Source: Rhizobium leucaenae USDA 9039 | Lineage (GTDB): Bacteria > Pseudomonadota > Alphaproteobacteria > Rhizobiales > Rhizobiaceae | Assembly (NCBI RefSeq): GCF_000426285.1 | Contig: NZ_AUFB01000036.1 | Span: forward strand, 1-37,866 | Direction: 5' to 3' | Length of the DNA stretch: 37,866 nt | Shown: piece by piece, positions 9,901 through 18,425 of the stretch | How the letters are laid out: every line of letters starts with the position of its first letter | How positions within the stretch are numbered: the first letter of the stretch is position 1 | The notes under the pieces: generated by a model | The model's database searches: none | What the model was told of the DNA's origin: nothing | What the model saw: the letters and a program-made list of their open reading frames with translations, nothing else | Position numbers and translations under genes: made by a program

Positions 9901-11886
9901 GTCGGAGAAGACGAGGAGATTGCGCCCACCCATGGGTGGGCTATTTCCCCTATCCCTCGGAGGCATCGCCTCCAGAAGGGTCTGTGCAGCGACGGCGGCA
10001 ATGGCTTCGTCACCCGGACGCACCGTAGTCACGGGTTCGTTGTAGCGTGTCGAGTGATGGTTGCAGGCGGCGCACCGGGTCAGGTAGCGAGCGCCGTCAT
10101 CGGGGTCTTCCTGGAGCTGAACATCCTCGAGGGCAACGGCGCCAGCGTCGCCCGGCTCCATGGGGCGCCCGGTAAGAGGATCGACGTGCAGAATTTGCCC
10201 GGGGTTTTGGACGTTGTCACTGTCTTCTTCTTCTGCCGCCATTCCACCGGGAACGAGACGAAGCATTCTCCGCGCGCCCGCCCCGGGCGTCGGATGGAGA
10301 CCGACAGGGCCTTCCCATGCTTCGATGTATGGCTCGCCACAGTTTCGGCAGACATAGAGCTCAAAAGCGGGGCGATCGTCGGAGCCGTGCTCAGCCCCGA
10401 TGACGACTTCGCCAAGGCTTTCCGGCTCGCCCGACATGAGGGTGATGCCGGTGCGGTCCGGGGCGCGAGAGATCAAGTGGTATCGCGCCGGAAGCAGGGG
10501 GAAGACAGCAGTATCCGCGCTCACGGCTAGAACACCGACAGCAATGAGGCCCACAAGGGCGGGAACGGGGTCGTCCTCGGCACTCGGGAAGACTTCGCGC
10601 GCCAGCAGTTCGATCGCAACGGCGCCGCCCTCAAGCCGATGCGCGATCTGGTGGATCTCTTCGAACCCCGAAAGGCGGTCGATCAGGGCATCGCCGACGG
10701 ACGGTCCGTCGTCCAGTTGCAGTTCCGGCAGGCCCAAGAGGGTGGCCTCGAAATTCCAATCCTCGATGGTCAGAAGTGTGTCGTTCTGCGTCGCATTCCT
10801 AGCAGCCTCGGCGAGGGCGCCGGCTTCAGCCCACCTGCGGGGCGTCAGTCCGCTGGGCTTGGGCGACTGCTTGAGTCTCGGATGAGCCTTTCGCTTGGAG
10901 GTGATTACGGCAGGCTCGCCCGCAAACGGCTCGCCGAACAGGCGGGAGGCGAAGTGGGCAAGCTCCGCCTTGCGTCCCGGATCGAGCGACGCCGAGGTGC
11001 CTACGCATCGGACCTGGCCGTCGGAAATGCCGAGATGAGCTTTAAGGCGCCTCAGCAGGAAGGCTACCTCGATTGCTTGCGCGCCGGCATATGTGTGGAT
11101 CTCGTCAAGAACGATCCACCGCAGATCGGCCCCCGTGAGGAGTCGCCGGTTCGTGGGCAGCAGGAGGATGTGCTCCAGCATGGCGTAGTTCGTGATAAGG
11201 ATGTGGGGTGGCGCGGTACGCATTTCAGCCCGTGAGAGCAGCCAGTTGTCGGGCACGAGGGCATCGTCACCGAAGGCCTCGACGAAGCTTGGCGTCGAGC
11301 GCAGTCGAGTCATCTCCTCTTCGCGGGTGGCGCGCGACTTCACCTGGCCTGTATAGCGACCGATCGTGATCCCCGGATCACCGAGGTCACGGAAAAGGAG
11401 TTGCGCGATCCGGCCGAGTTGATCGTTTGCCAGCGCATTGAGCGGGTAGACCAGAATGGCGCGAACGCCGGGACGGCTGAGGTCGCCTTGCGAGAGAATG
11501 TCGTTGACGAGAGGATAGAGAAAGCTCTCAGTCTTGCCCGACCCGGTGCCGGTGGCGACGAGGTAGTTCTCATCTCGCAGGATCGCCTTCTCCTGATGCG
11601 CATGGAGCGGTCGGTCCCAAAGGAAAGGCGCGTTGTTGCCGAACGCTTCCCAGCCGGTGGCAAGGATGCCCTGCGCATGTAGCTCGGCGAGGCTGCGTCC
11701 TTTTTCGAAGTCAGGCAGGGTCTCGACGTAGGGGCCCTTCACGAAGTCCAGGGCACCGATTCCCTTGCGCAGTTCCTCGGCGAGCTTGGGTGCGCGGATC
11801 TCGTTGATCGGCGACGACGTGGCAACGAACCGGGCCAGAATGCCATTGAGCTCATCACGGAATTTATTGGGATTCAGAATAGTCAT
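6946..11886 (-). CDS. DEAD/DEAH-box helicase with C-terminal DUF1998 (DruE/DrmB/YprA-like)
   Basis: A 1646-residue superfamily 2 helicase. Motif I is ATGTGSGKTE (111-120), motif Ia VYPLNALANDQ (147-157), motif II DEIH (261-264) and motif III TSAS (297-300). Motif VI QRAGRAGRR is at 1033-1041, after GVDLGDLESV. The block NYAMLEHILL followed by DEIHTYAGAQ is typical of helicases that carry DUF1998. Several CxxC pairs in the middle (CRNC, CAAC, CLAC, CELC, CHQC) suggest zinc-binding insertions. The DUF1998 module has YDSVSGGAGYA and four cysteines at 1595, 1600, 1604 and 1607. The same architecture occurs in DrmB-type DISARM proteins, Druantia DruE and the repair helicase MrfA/YprA. ATG 11886 overlaps the TGA of the upstream gene (ATGA), so translation is probably coupled. 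The length and the giant neighbours argue for a defence role rather than YprA-type repair. Confidence 0.9.
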   Translation of the reverse strand: MTILNPNKFRDELNGILARFVATSSPINEIRAPKLAEELRKGIGALDFVKGPYVETLPDFEKGRSLAELHAQGILATGWEAFGNNAPFLWDRPLHAHQEKAILRDENYLVATGTGSGKTESFLYPLVNDILSQGDLSRPGVRAILVYPLNALANDQLGRIAQLLFRDLGDPGITIGRYTGQVKSRATREEEMTRLRSTPSFVEAFGDDALVPDNWLLSRAEMRTAPPHILITNYAMLEHILLLPTNRRLLTGADLRWIVLDEIHTYAGAQAIEVAFLLRRLKAHLGISDGQVRCVGTSASLDPGRKAELAHFASRLFGEPFAGEPAVITSKRKAHPRLKQSPKPSGLTPRRWAEAGALAEAARNATQNDTLLTIEDWNFEATLLGLPELQLDDGPSVGDALIDRLSGFEEIHQIAHRLEGGAVAIELLAREVFPSAEDDPVPALVGLIAVGVLAVSADTAVFPLLPARYHLISRAPDRTGITLMSGEPESLGEVVIGAEHGSDDRPAFELYVCRNCGEPYIEAWEGPVGLHPTPGAGARRMLRLVPGGMAAEEEDSDNVQNPGQILHVDPLTGRPMEPGDAGAVALEDVQLQEDPDDGARYLTRCAACNHHSTRYNEPVTTVRPGDEAIAAVAAQTLLEAMPPRDRGNSPPMGGRNLLVFSDNRQDAAFFAPFFERTSREQAVRSAMLRAIESGGRMDIDNLVGAVLRELRADGLRLYRPGVVPELETGSNELLRLKALIVAEITVFGRGRLSLEGFGLIGIDYTQIERPVWAVQRAMPDPLQPHAEAFVRYLLKMIREHRAIAERESGMIDLTDESIWTRIASQQNRCVTRERNPHTNLPLNLVPAAGKPNRFTALLKKMADACNATIDDNQIRDILTEFWKAIEHPRSMTAKHGVGRGLKFDRSLFVVPGNDVQLFQCLACGSRTQFDTAGVCQSIGCDGTLRQITPAERRDLASRNHYVARYREHPCMGIAREHTAAIAGEVRSDIEEYFKAGEVNLLSCTTTMEMGVDLGDLESVLCKNVPPSIANYQQRAGRAGRRAQVAPIVLTTARSGRYDRAVFEKFSEYLAAQPIIPYLSLDNAGFFQRHQLSMLLARFLEHRLASYDRPGSPRLRDVFAEALTAEARNDFDTDLETWLSSADADIERAARLADRLPPDLSGIALDPAGLATTMRDRLARFADIIWGRWSLMQEAIDDLEIRRAELDKTASDQFQKIDRALGVLRTQQRLYMSQFLIDQLSRRAVIPTYSFPVHSVSLEVLNTAGQTPDTAVLELDRDGSIGISEYAPGAEIVAGGRVWTSDGISKRSKFTGDDAFIERARYRVCELCRSPQITPQGKDPEDTCHQCGAQFAKVNATRAFIRPHGFLTSVSDGQGRDPGASRIRSTVSDEALLLTEAPRWKYTPTDLPGILTFHAPGSNRPDDELGRIITVNRGKHGGGFAWCHNCEHAIPVRGHGPDRAWQQQSFLPAHDNPRSGQTCRYDPSKPIYPIDLAHVFETDVRGLLFEGVPRTPNGDTIPPDAKLDRTLQEALRLGAADLLETDPRDLRALIQRLDGRLVVVLYDSVSGGAGYATRLTNEDGYLARDLLLSARKILNCENPDCITSCTRCLNDYSNQRFWPEFERRPALAWIESILVDAGVELDLKWNL

Positions 11887-14800
11887 GTCGTAATGAGGTG
11901 TTGCTGTATCACATGCGCCCAGAGTGCGCGAAAATAGACGAAGAATTCAATACCGGCACGCAGCATCATCGTCAGAGCGCGACCCACTTCCTCACGCGGA
12001 AGGCCGGTGCGGAAGACGATGTCGTCGATATAGTCCGTGGCCCTGTGGGCAGCACAGGCACGCGCAAAACGCTCGACCTGCGCCGCGATGCGCGCAGGCA
12101 ACGGGTCTCCGCCACCATTGTTGTCGAAAGACCGGATCTGGTCGAGGCCTTCTATGTGCGCGCCACAAATCAGTTTCGTAGCGCCGGCTATCGGGCCATC
12201 GCCGACGAGAGCGTGGAGATCGGTGTCGCCGACTCTGAAGCGAAGCGCACGAAAGGCATGCTGAAGTGCGTCCACTCCGAGCCCCGCCGGAAGGCTAGTG
12301 TCCGAGCCCACCCTGATCAGCCAATCTGCGAGCGGCGTATCGCCTTCGAGAGGTGGTAGCGGCTCCGGCGGTTCGATATCACCCATTCGGGCGAGCGCCG
12401 ACAGCCCTGAATCCTCCTTGAGCCCTGAGAATGCAGTAGCCGGTGCCTCGAAGATCCACGGAGCGACACCGATCAGGTCGTTGCGTGGAGGCTGACCATC
12501 CGGTCTTACGATGTTCAGGACAGGCTTGATGGACCCGACCGTTCTCGAGGCGCCTACGACAGCGAAGATTGAGCGATAGGCTGGAGCGAGAGCGGTGCCG
12601 AGCTGACCGGAGAGACTCTCCGGCTCGGGATCAGCTAGGAAGCTAGCAAGACGAACCAGCGTGGACAGGTCGAGGGATGCAGGCGCACCGGCAAGACCAA
12701 GGACAATGGGGGCATCGTTCGCATCCAAAAGGGGGGAAAGGTCTTCGCTCAAGCTGCGCAGCGAAAACAGAACACGTGCAGGTGCCGGGAGGGTGTCGCG
12801 GACGAAACGTACGGTCAGCTTTCCGGTGTGATAGTCGCTTGTTGCTGTTATGCCTGCGATTGGCGGGAGAGCCGTTGGGTTTCGGCCGAAGGCATACTCC
12901 CCTTCGAAAGGTTTGCTTGAAAGCGGTTCGACCCGCACGCGCAAGGCATCGTATTTTTGCTGCGGCACGATCGAGAGCGTGATCTCGTCTTCCGATTCTT
13001 CAACCGCGATCTCAGCCGGATCGTCTGTGCGCCTCAGACGAGCAAGGAGTTCAATCCGTCCATTGGCGCGTCGAATGGCGATCCGGTCGTCACCACAATC
13101 CGTGGACTCGAGCTCGGCGGCGCTGATTTCGATTGTCTGGCGCTGAAGGAAAGGCCTGCGCCGCTCATGCCCGAATACCAGAAGGCTTGACTCGCGGTCG
13201 GGCGAACGCAGGAGAAAGGTGTCGTGGCGATTATCATAGCCGAGTGTCACGGTAGCTCCACGTGGAACGAAAACGCGGTCACCCTGAAGAATTCGGCAAT
13301 GCCATAGTTTCTCGCTACGCGCGACGAGATGAAATTCATGAACCCGCCCCGGTCCAGAAAGACCAAGGATCGGCACTTCGACATCGGAGCGAGGATCGAC
13401 GGAAACGAGTCCGTCTAGGATACGGAGACCGGCGCTGCGAGCAGGATCCAGATTCGCAGGAATAGCGACATCGGTAAGATCGCGTTCCGGCGCTGAAACT
13501 CCGGGCCAAATCCATGAAGTCGTCGACAGTTCCGCTCGTGCATCCGGGTCACCTGCCGCACCCGGAGCCAGAAGCTCAAAGGTGACCTCACTGGGAGAGC
13601 CGGGTTGATCGAAGCCCATCTGCGAGAACGGAAGTCGAGCATCGCCATCGGCCCCGACCTCGATGCTGATGAAGCGGGTTTCATCTCCGGTCCGGGCCCG
13701 GACAATCCGAGCTCGGCCACCGATTTCCGGATCGATAGTGATTAAGAGGGTGCCGTCGCAAGCATAGAGCGCACGCGAGCCGTCTCGGCCGAGAACGGAA
13801 CCATCGATCCAGACCGCCGCCTCGCGCGGCGCAGAGATAGTCAACGATCCACGCTCGGGAAATGTCAGTGTCTCTCCCCTACTGATCCACGCCGCCATTA
13901 CCATCGGGTCCGCGGTCGGAATGGCGTCACCGAAGGAGGGACTGGTGAAAGCTGAGCGGGACAGGACAACAAAGTGTTCTGCGGCGGCTTCGAAATCGCT
14001 GTCTTCGGGAGGTATCCGGCTGAGGAATGACCCACTGTCCGCGTCGAAGATCAGTACCTCGTCGGCCGCCGGAGCAAAGGGAATCTCCTGCTGAACAATG
14101 CCGGCGCGCCAAGTTACGCGATCGGGCCATGGGGCAGGAACACGAATGCGCTGTCCGCCTAAGACCTGGGTAGGAAATGCGCCGAATTGGATGCTCTGCA
14201 ACTGGCGAGATGCCTCAACTTGCAGTCCAAGCCGGTCGCCGAACCAGAATAGGCGAGGCAGGCCAACAAGGTCGCGTCGGGTCCGACCATGCAAACGCGT
14301 TGCCCGATCATAGGCTGCAAACAGGTGTGCTTCTGCCTCACTCAGTGCCTCGGCGCCTTGCCGCCAGGCTTCGAAACGTCGCGCACAATGAGCAGAGGTA
14401 TCGAAGAAGATCGCTTCACGAAGACGGGTGAGGTTTGGACATCGCTCCTTCACAACCCGACGCTGCCAATTACGGGCCGCCGACGTATCTTCGATCGCTG
14501 GCGACCCAAGATAGAGGGCACCGCCGACGAATGCACGTGCTAGATCATCATGCTGGGACATTGCCGGCCCGAGCGGCGCGAAGAAAAGTGCTGTGGGGTG
14601 ATTGCCGGAGACCGGAAGTCCAAGCGATCGCGCGGCCGTCCGGAAATGATGCTTGAGCTGATCCCTGGCAGCGACATCGTCAAAGTTTTCGCCGACAAAC
14701 GCGCTGATGTGAAGGTAGACGTCTTTGGTGCTGACACCATAGTTGTGGGAGAGAGGATATAGAACGGTCCAGACCGCGAGGGTCGGATAGTGGCGGAAGA

Positions 14801-15011
14801 GTGTCTGAAGCGGGATCTCTTTTGCAGCCCGGATTGCATCGTAAAGAGCCTGCCTTGGTGGCTGAATGTCCACGATGAAGGGTGTTGATCCGCTACCTGT
14901 CCAAGATGAGTGGAACAAAGCTTCGACCGCAGAAAGGCGCTCGGCTGCATGAATCTGACCGCCGCCTCCGGCCCTACCGATCTTACATCCGGCTATTTTC
15001 TCATACGACAC
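11883..15011 (-). CDS. Unrecognised ~1042-aa protein, first gene of the putative defence operon
   Basis: The open frame extends to an ATG at 15356 (1157 aa), but the first ~115 codons run antisense to a recognisable DUF429 gene and are compositionally unlike a protein core. I therefore prefer GTG 15011, preceded by GGGAAGG (start of product VSYEKIAG), giving about 1042 aa. Residues 40-260 look helical, with a LFRHYPTLAVWTVLYPLSHNYGVS stretch (split here as LFRHYPTLAV then WTVLYPLSHNYG). The middle 550 residues alternate short beta-strand-like segments and turns, suggesting stacked beta-sandwich domains. The C-terminal 130 residues are helical again. No P-loop, nuclease, methylase or membrane segment was found. 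It overlaps the helicase start by four bases. By position and size it could correspond to DruH of type III Druantia, which also precedes a DUF1998 helicase, but I cannot confirm homology. Confidence 0.75.
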   Translation of the reverse strand: MSYEKIAGCKIGRAGGGGQIHAAERLSAVEALFHSSWTGSGSTPFIVDIQPPRQALYDAIRAAKEIPLQTLFRHYPTLAVWTVLYPLSHNYGVSTKDVYLHISAFVGENFDDVAARDQLKHHFRTAARSLGLPVSGNHPTALFFAPLGPAMSQHDDLARAFVGGALYLGSPAIEDTSAARNWQRRVVKERCPNLTRLREAIFFDTSAHCARRFEAWRQGAEALSEAEAHLFAAYDRATRLHGRTRRDLVGLPRLFWFGDRLGLQVEASRQLQSIQFGAFPTQVLGGQRIRVPAPWPDRVTWRAGIVQQEIPFAPAADEVLIFDADSGSFLSRIPPEDSDFEAAAEHFVVLSRSAFTSPSFGDAIPTADPMVMAAWISRGETLTFPERGSLTISAPREAAVWIDGSVLGRDGSRALYACDGTLLITIDPEIGGRARIVRARTGDETRFISIEVGADGDARLPFSQMGFDQPGSPSEVTFELLAPGAAGDPDARAELSTTSWIWPGVSAPERDLTDVAIPANLDPARSAGLRILDGLVSVDPRSDVEVPILGLSGPGRVHEFHLVARSEKLWHCRILQGDRVFVPRGATVTLGYDNRHDTFLLRSPDRESSLLVFGHERRRPFLQRQTIEISAAELESTDCGDDRIAIRRANGRIELLARLRRTDDPAEIAVEESEDEITLSIVPQQKYDALRVRVEPLSSKPFEGEYAFGRNPTALPPIAGITATSDYHTGKLTVRFVRDTLPAPARVLFSLRSLSEDLSPLLDANDAPIVLGLAGAPASLDLSTLVRLASFLADPEPESLSGQLGTALAPAYRSIFAVVGASRTVGSIKPVLNIVRPDGQPPRNDLIGVAPWIFEAPATAFSGLKEDSGLSALARMGDIEPPEPLPPLEGDTPLADWLIRVGSDTSLPAGLGVDALQHAFRALRFRVGDTDLHALVGDGPIAGATKLICGAHIEGLDQIRSFDNNGGGDPLPARIAAQVERFARACAAHRATDYIDDIVFRTGLPREEVGRALTMMLRAGIEFFVYFRALWAHVIQQHLITT

Positions 15012-15035
15012 GGAGCCTTCCCGATATAATTGTAG

Positions 15036-15716
15036 GCGATATTTCTCGCAGGTTGTGCTACTTGCGGTCAAGTAGTTACTGCGGCTCTCCTTGCCGCAGC
15101 TGGGAAAATCGTTGGAGATCCTGTCGATCTTGTTGCTATGTAAATGCCCCTTTCTCTTGAGCCGATCACCGCGCGGCGAGTTTCGGACAATCTGGTTTCG
15201 GCTGCCTATGGCGCCCGGCATTGCAGCACGCACACGCCGAGTGCGATCAAGCCCGGCAAGATCAGCGACGATCTGAGGAGGGAATTCGAGCGTTGCGGAT
15301 ATGGCTTGCTGACCAAAGAGGTTGGTGTGCGGGGCCCGCTGGAGGTCTACCCGCATCCAGCCCTGGTCGAACTGATGAGCGCCGAGAAACGGCTACCTTA
15401 CAAGCAGCGGAAGACCCGCAGCTACTGGCCCACGGAAAACCCCGCCCAACCGGCGCACCAACTCTTCGAGATCCGGCGTGTGATCGTCGCCGGCCTCGAC
15501 CGGGAAATTCCAGGCGCCTTTGACGTTTTGCAGCTTCCTCCGGTCGAGGCACCATCATGGCAATTGAAGGCGTTCGAGGACCTGCTTGACGCGGCCATCT
15601 GCACATGGGTCGGGATATGCGCCTTCGAGGGAACTGCCATGCCGTTCGGAGACGAGACCTCGGCGATCTGGATCCCCCAATCAGACCTTCTGGCGTCGCA
15701 GCGGGGCCGGCCATGA
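15036..15716 (+). pseudogene. DUF429 family gene, 5'-truncated with a nonsense codon
   Basis: The frame reads ...TCGQVVTAALLAAAGKIV, GDPVDLVAM, stop (TAA 15141-15143), MPLSLEPITARRVSDN and so on to TGA 15714-15716. DUF429 proteins (RNase H-fold, predicted nucleases) have an aspartate in the position of that stop (DLVAIDMPL) and continue with EVYPHPALVEL, LPYK and a C-terminal ED.LDA...GD..AIWIP, all present here. The usual N-terminus with its first catalytic Asp is missing: upstream of 15036 the frame has two more stops. Translation could restart at ATG 15144 (190 aa), but half of the active site would be gone. The break coincides with the promoter-proximal end of the giant operon. I am confident of the family and fairly confident that it is non-functional. 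Confidence 0.75.
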
Positions 15717-15985
15717 TCGAACTCCTGCGGCAATGGATCGAACACCGTCGGGCGATCCGCCGCCGTTGGCAGGAAGATGCCAGGCGGCTTGCTGCGGTTG
15801 ACCCGGTCAATGCCTATTATGAGGCGCAGCGAAGGGCCGCGCGCAGCCGAGCACAAGGGAATGCCGGTGACTACTGGCATTGGGCCAAGGTCGCCAGCGA
15901 AGTCGCGCGCATCGAACTGCGTGCCGAGATGGACTTCGAGGTCGTCAAGGCGATTGCCGATCAGGAAACCACCAGTCGCCGCTGA
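15713..15985 (+). CDS. Small hypothetical protein coupled to the DUF429 gene
   Basis: ATG 15713 overlaps the DUF429 stop as ATGA, a classic coupling arrangement. The 90-residue product is highly charged and helical (MIELLRQWIEHRRAIRRRW, then DPVNAYYEAQRRAARSRAQG and AGDYWHWAKVASEVARIE), with no signal peptide or membrane segment. I do not recognise a family. The overlap suggests the pair was once an operon. Since the upstream gene is broken, expression now depends on whatever promoter remains within or before the DUF429 remnant. Confidence 0.6.
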   Translation: MIELLRQWIEHRRAIRRRWQEDARRLAAVDPVNAYYEAQRRAARSRAQGNAGDYWHWAKVASEVARIELRAEMDFEVVKAIADQETTSRR

Positions 15986-16222
15986 ACACGTGCGTGGTGC
16001 TTCGCGGTCAGTAAATTATTTAGTATTTTCAATCGTTTGGTGAATCTAATAGGTGGGGCGTTGGTTCGATTCCTTTCAACTGCAAAGGCAAGACCCCGAA
16101 GGGAACGCTCCTGCCTGACGTCACCTTTACGATCGATTTGCCGGACCGCGATGGCTCGAGGGAGAGGCGGACGACATTTCGAAGCGACTTGCAGATTGAA
16201 CGGGTAACGAGCACTAACAATG

Positions 16223-18055
16223 CTATGCGGTCTTGCGGAACGGGTATGCTTGCTCTCCCATTCCGCCCCCAACGTTGAACTTATCAATCAATTGGCGCAG
16301 CGTGGCACTCTCGTTGGCCAGCGATGAGGACGCGGCACTCGCCTTCTCGACCATCGCGGCATTCTGCTGGGTCGTTTGATCGAGGCTGTTGATTGCGGTG
16401 TTTATCTCCGCAAGGCCCATTGACTGCTCTCGCGACGAAGCGGCAATCGCATCAATGTGCTGGTTCATCGCCACCACGAGTTCGCCTATCTGTTTCAATG
16501 CAATGCCTGTTCTTGAGACCAGATCGACCCCGGTCGCCACTTCACCGCTCGATGTTTGAATGAGTGCCTTGATCTCCTTGGCGGCCTTGGCGGACCGCTG
16601 CGCTAGTTCGCGAACCTCCTGAGCGACGACCGCGAAACCCTTGCCCGCCTCGCCAGCGCGTGCTGCCTCAACACCTGCGTTCAGCGCAAGCAGATTGGTT
16701 TGGAAAGCAATTTCGTCGATAACGCCGATGATATTCGATATCTCGTTCGAGGATTGCTCGATCCGGCTCATCGCTTCGACCGCTTCAGTGACGATCTGAC
16801 CAGACATCATTGCGCTGGCATTTGCCTCAGCGGCGACCTTGCGGGCCTCCTCGGCGCGCTTGGACGACGAGGTGACGTTGGCCGTGATCTCGTCTAGCGC
16901 CGCCGCCGTCTGTTCCAGGGCAGCGGCCTGCTGTTCGGTGCGTTTTGCGAGGTCATTGGCGCTTTGGGCGATCTCGCTCGAGCCATTGTCGATGCCGACT
17001 GTCGATCCTGCGACTTTGCTCAACGTGCGACAGAGCTGGGCCACTGCACTGTTGAAGTCGCTTCGCAGCGCTTCGAAATCAGGATCGAATGGTTCGCTGA
17101 TCTGCGCTGTGAGATCGCCGTCGGCGAGCTTCTTCAGATTTCCGGCCAGCCGATTCGTCGCCTGGGCCATGGCAGCCGCCCGGGCGCGATCGGTTTCCTC
17201 ACGCCGCCGGCGCTCCCCTTCGGACAGGACACGGTTTGCCTCGATTTCCGCATCAGCGTTGATTTTGGCCAATGCCGTTTTCCTGAAAACCTCGACCGCT
17301 CCCGCCATGGCACCGATCTCGTCCGTCCGGTTCGCATAGGGGATGTTTGAGGCCGTGTCGCCCTCGGCAAGCCCGGTCATCGAACGCGTGATCGCCTTGA
17401 TCGGACGGGATATTTGCACCGCGATATAGGCAATGGCGCCGGCAACGATGGTCAGCACCAGAGCAATCAACCCCCAGCTGCTCCAGAGGATGGTTGCATA
17501 GGTCTGCACGCTGCTTTCATACGAGGCATCAGAACCCCTGACGTTGATCTCCAAGAGCTCATTCGCATCCTTCTCCGCGTCCTGCGCCAGAGGTTCCATA
17601 TCCTTGTAGAAAATGGCCTTGGCAGCATCATTGTCGTTCTTGCGGGATTTCACCAGCATCGCCTCGGCCGCATTCTCGTAATCGGCGGCGCGCCTGCCGA
17701 TCTGGTCGAGCAAGTCCTTCTCGCGAGGCGACGAGATCAGGGCCCTATAGGCCTCGATTGCTTGCCTCAGCTCCTGCTTTTTCGCCGACACCTGTTGTTC
17801 CGCGGCTGCAATTGCCTGATCGCTGATGGACATGATGTGGTTGGCATATGCGAACTTTAATTCCTGGAGCTTGAGTTGCATATTTCGGACCACCGAAACG
17901 CTTGGCAGCCAGTTTTTGGCGATCGCGGTCGTGTCCTGATTTACCTGCCGCACGCTGCCAAGAGAGAATAATGCGAAGCCGAGAAAAATAAGTGCGAACG
18001 TCAGATTAATGACGACCAGGGAAGTTCGGACGGTAGGCCTGCGCATATTTCGCAC
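16223..18055 (-). CDS. Methyl-accepting chemotaxis protein
   Basis: A 610-residue transmembrane chemoreceptor, started at ATG 18055 with AGGAG upstream. A first membrane helix (about 13-34) is followed by a ~150-residue periplasmic four-helix-bundle-like sensor, a second membrane helix (about 188-214), a HAMP domain (about 214-266), a second HAMP-like segment (about 305-345) and the long coiled-coil signalling domain. The signalling tip is recognisable as AFQTNLLALNAGVEAARAGE and GKGFAVVAQEVRELAQRS. It would pass ligand signals to CheA/CheW at the cell pole. No CheR-docking pentapeptide is seen at the C-terminus (ends PFRKTA). The ligand cannot be read from the sequence. It stands alone, 370 bases from the next minus-strand gene. 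Confidence 0.95.
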   Translation of the reverse strand: MRNMRRPTVRTSLVVINLTFALIFLGFALFSLGSVRQVNQDTTAIAKNWLPSVSVVRNMQLKLQELKFAYANHIMSISDQAIAAAEQQVSAKKQELRQAIEAYRALISSPREKDLLDQIGRRAADYENAAEAMLVKSRKNDNDAAKAIFYKDMEPLAQDAEKDANELLEINVRGSDASYESSVQTYATILWSSWGLIALVLTIVAGAIAYIAVQISRPIKAITRSMTGLAEGDTASNIPYANRTDEIGAMAGAVEVFRKTALAKINADAEIEANRVLSEGERRRREETDRARAAAMAQATNRLAGNLKKLADGDLTAQISEPFDPDFEALRSDFNSAVAQLCRTLSKVAGSTVGIDNGSSEIAQSANDLAKRTEQQAAALEQTAAALDEITANVTSSSKRAEEARKVAAEANASAMMSGQIVTEAVEAMSRIEQSSNEISNIIGVIDEIAFQTNLLALNAGVEAARAGEAGKGFAVVAQEVRELAQRSAKAAKEIKALIQTSSGEVATGVDLVSRTGIALKQIGELVVAMNQHIDAIAASSREQSMGLAEINTAINSLDQTTQQNAAMVEKASAASSSLANESATLRQLIDKFNVGGGMGEQAYPFRKTA

Positions 18056-18425
18056 TCCTTTGGAACGAAGTCAGGCGATTATTACTTTTGGTGAGCACTT
18101 TATTAACTTTAGCTCCCTCTGATTAAGCAATCGTCAAACCCGCATTTGGTGTGATCACGGCCCGACGCAATCTCAAGGCATTCAACCACAATTAGAGGAG
18201 ATTGCAGAATTTCAGGTGCTTAGGTCAGTTGAATTGTGCGGAGCCGATTCGACCCTGCTCTACTGCATAAAAATTGATGCAACTATCGCCTTCCTATTTG
18301 CCAGGCCCGTATACCTCCAAGACACGATCGCATTTCGCAATACATCCCTTTAGGAATGCTAATGTGTTGTACCCACTTGAAATTGCGTGCTCCCGATCTT
18401 AGGACCAATTCTGTCGTTCGTTCGA
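18056..18425. other. Intergenic region upstream of the chemoreceptor
   Basis: These 370 bases are relatively AT-rich and hold no convincing gene. The part next to 18055 carries the ribosome site of the chemoreceptor (AGGAG on the minus strand). A short minus-strand frame at 18283-18486 overlaps the hydrolase gene and has no coding character. I see no clear terminator after the hydrolase. Confidence 0.5.

Noticed and set aside
887..15011. Operon as a classical DISARM or Dpd system
   Set aside because: No DrmA/DrmC/methylase and no TGT-like DpdA, ParB-like DpdB or QueC-type genes are present; only the DUF1998 helicase is shared.
15012..15356. N-terminal extension (to ATG 15356) of the first operon protein
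   Set aside because: The ~115 codons are antisense to recognisable DUF429 coding sequence and have no independent coding signal; GTG 15011 is preferred.
16050..16090. tRNA T-arm-like GGTTCGATTCC
   Set aside because: The flanking bases do not pair into a T-stem and no acceptor, D or anticodon arm is found nearby, so neither a tRNA nor a tRNA-derived att site is supported.
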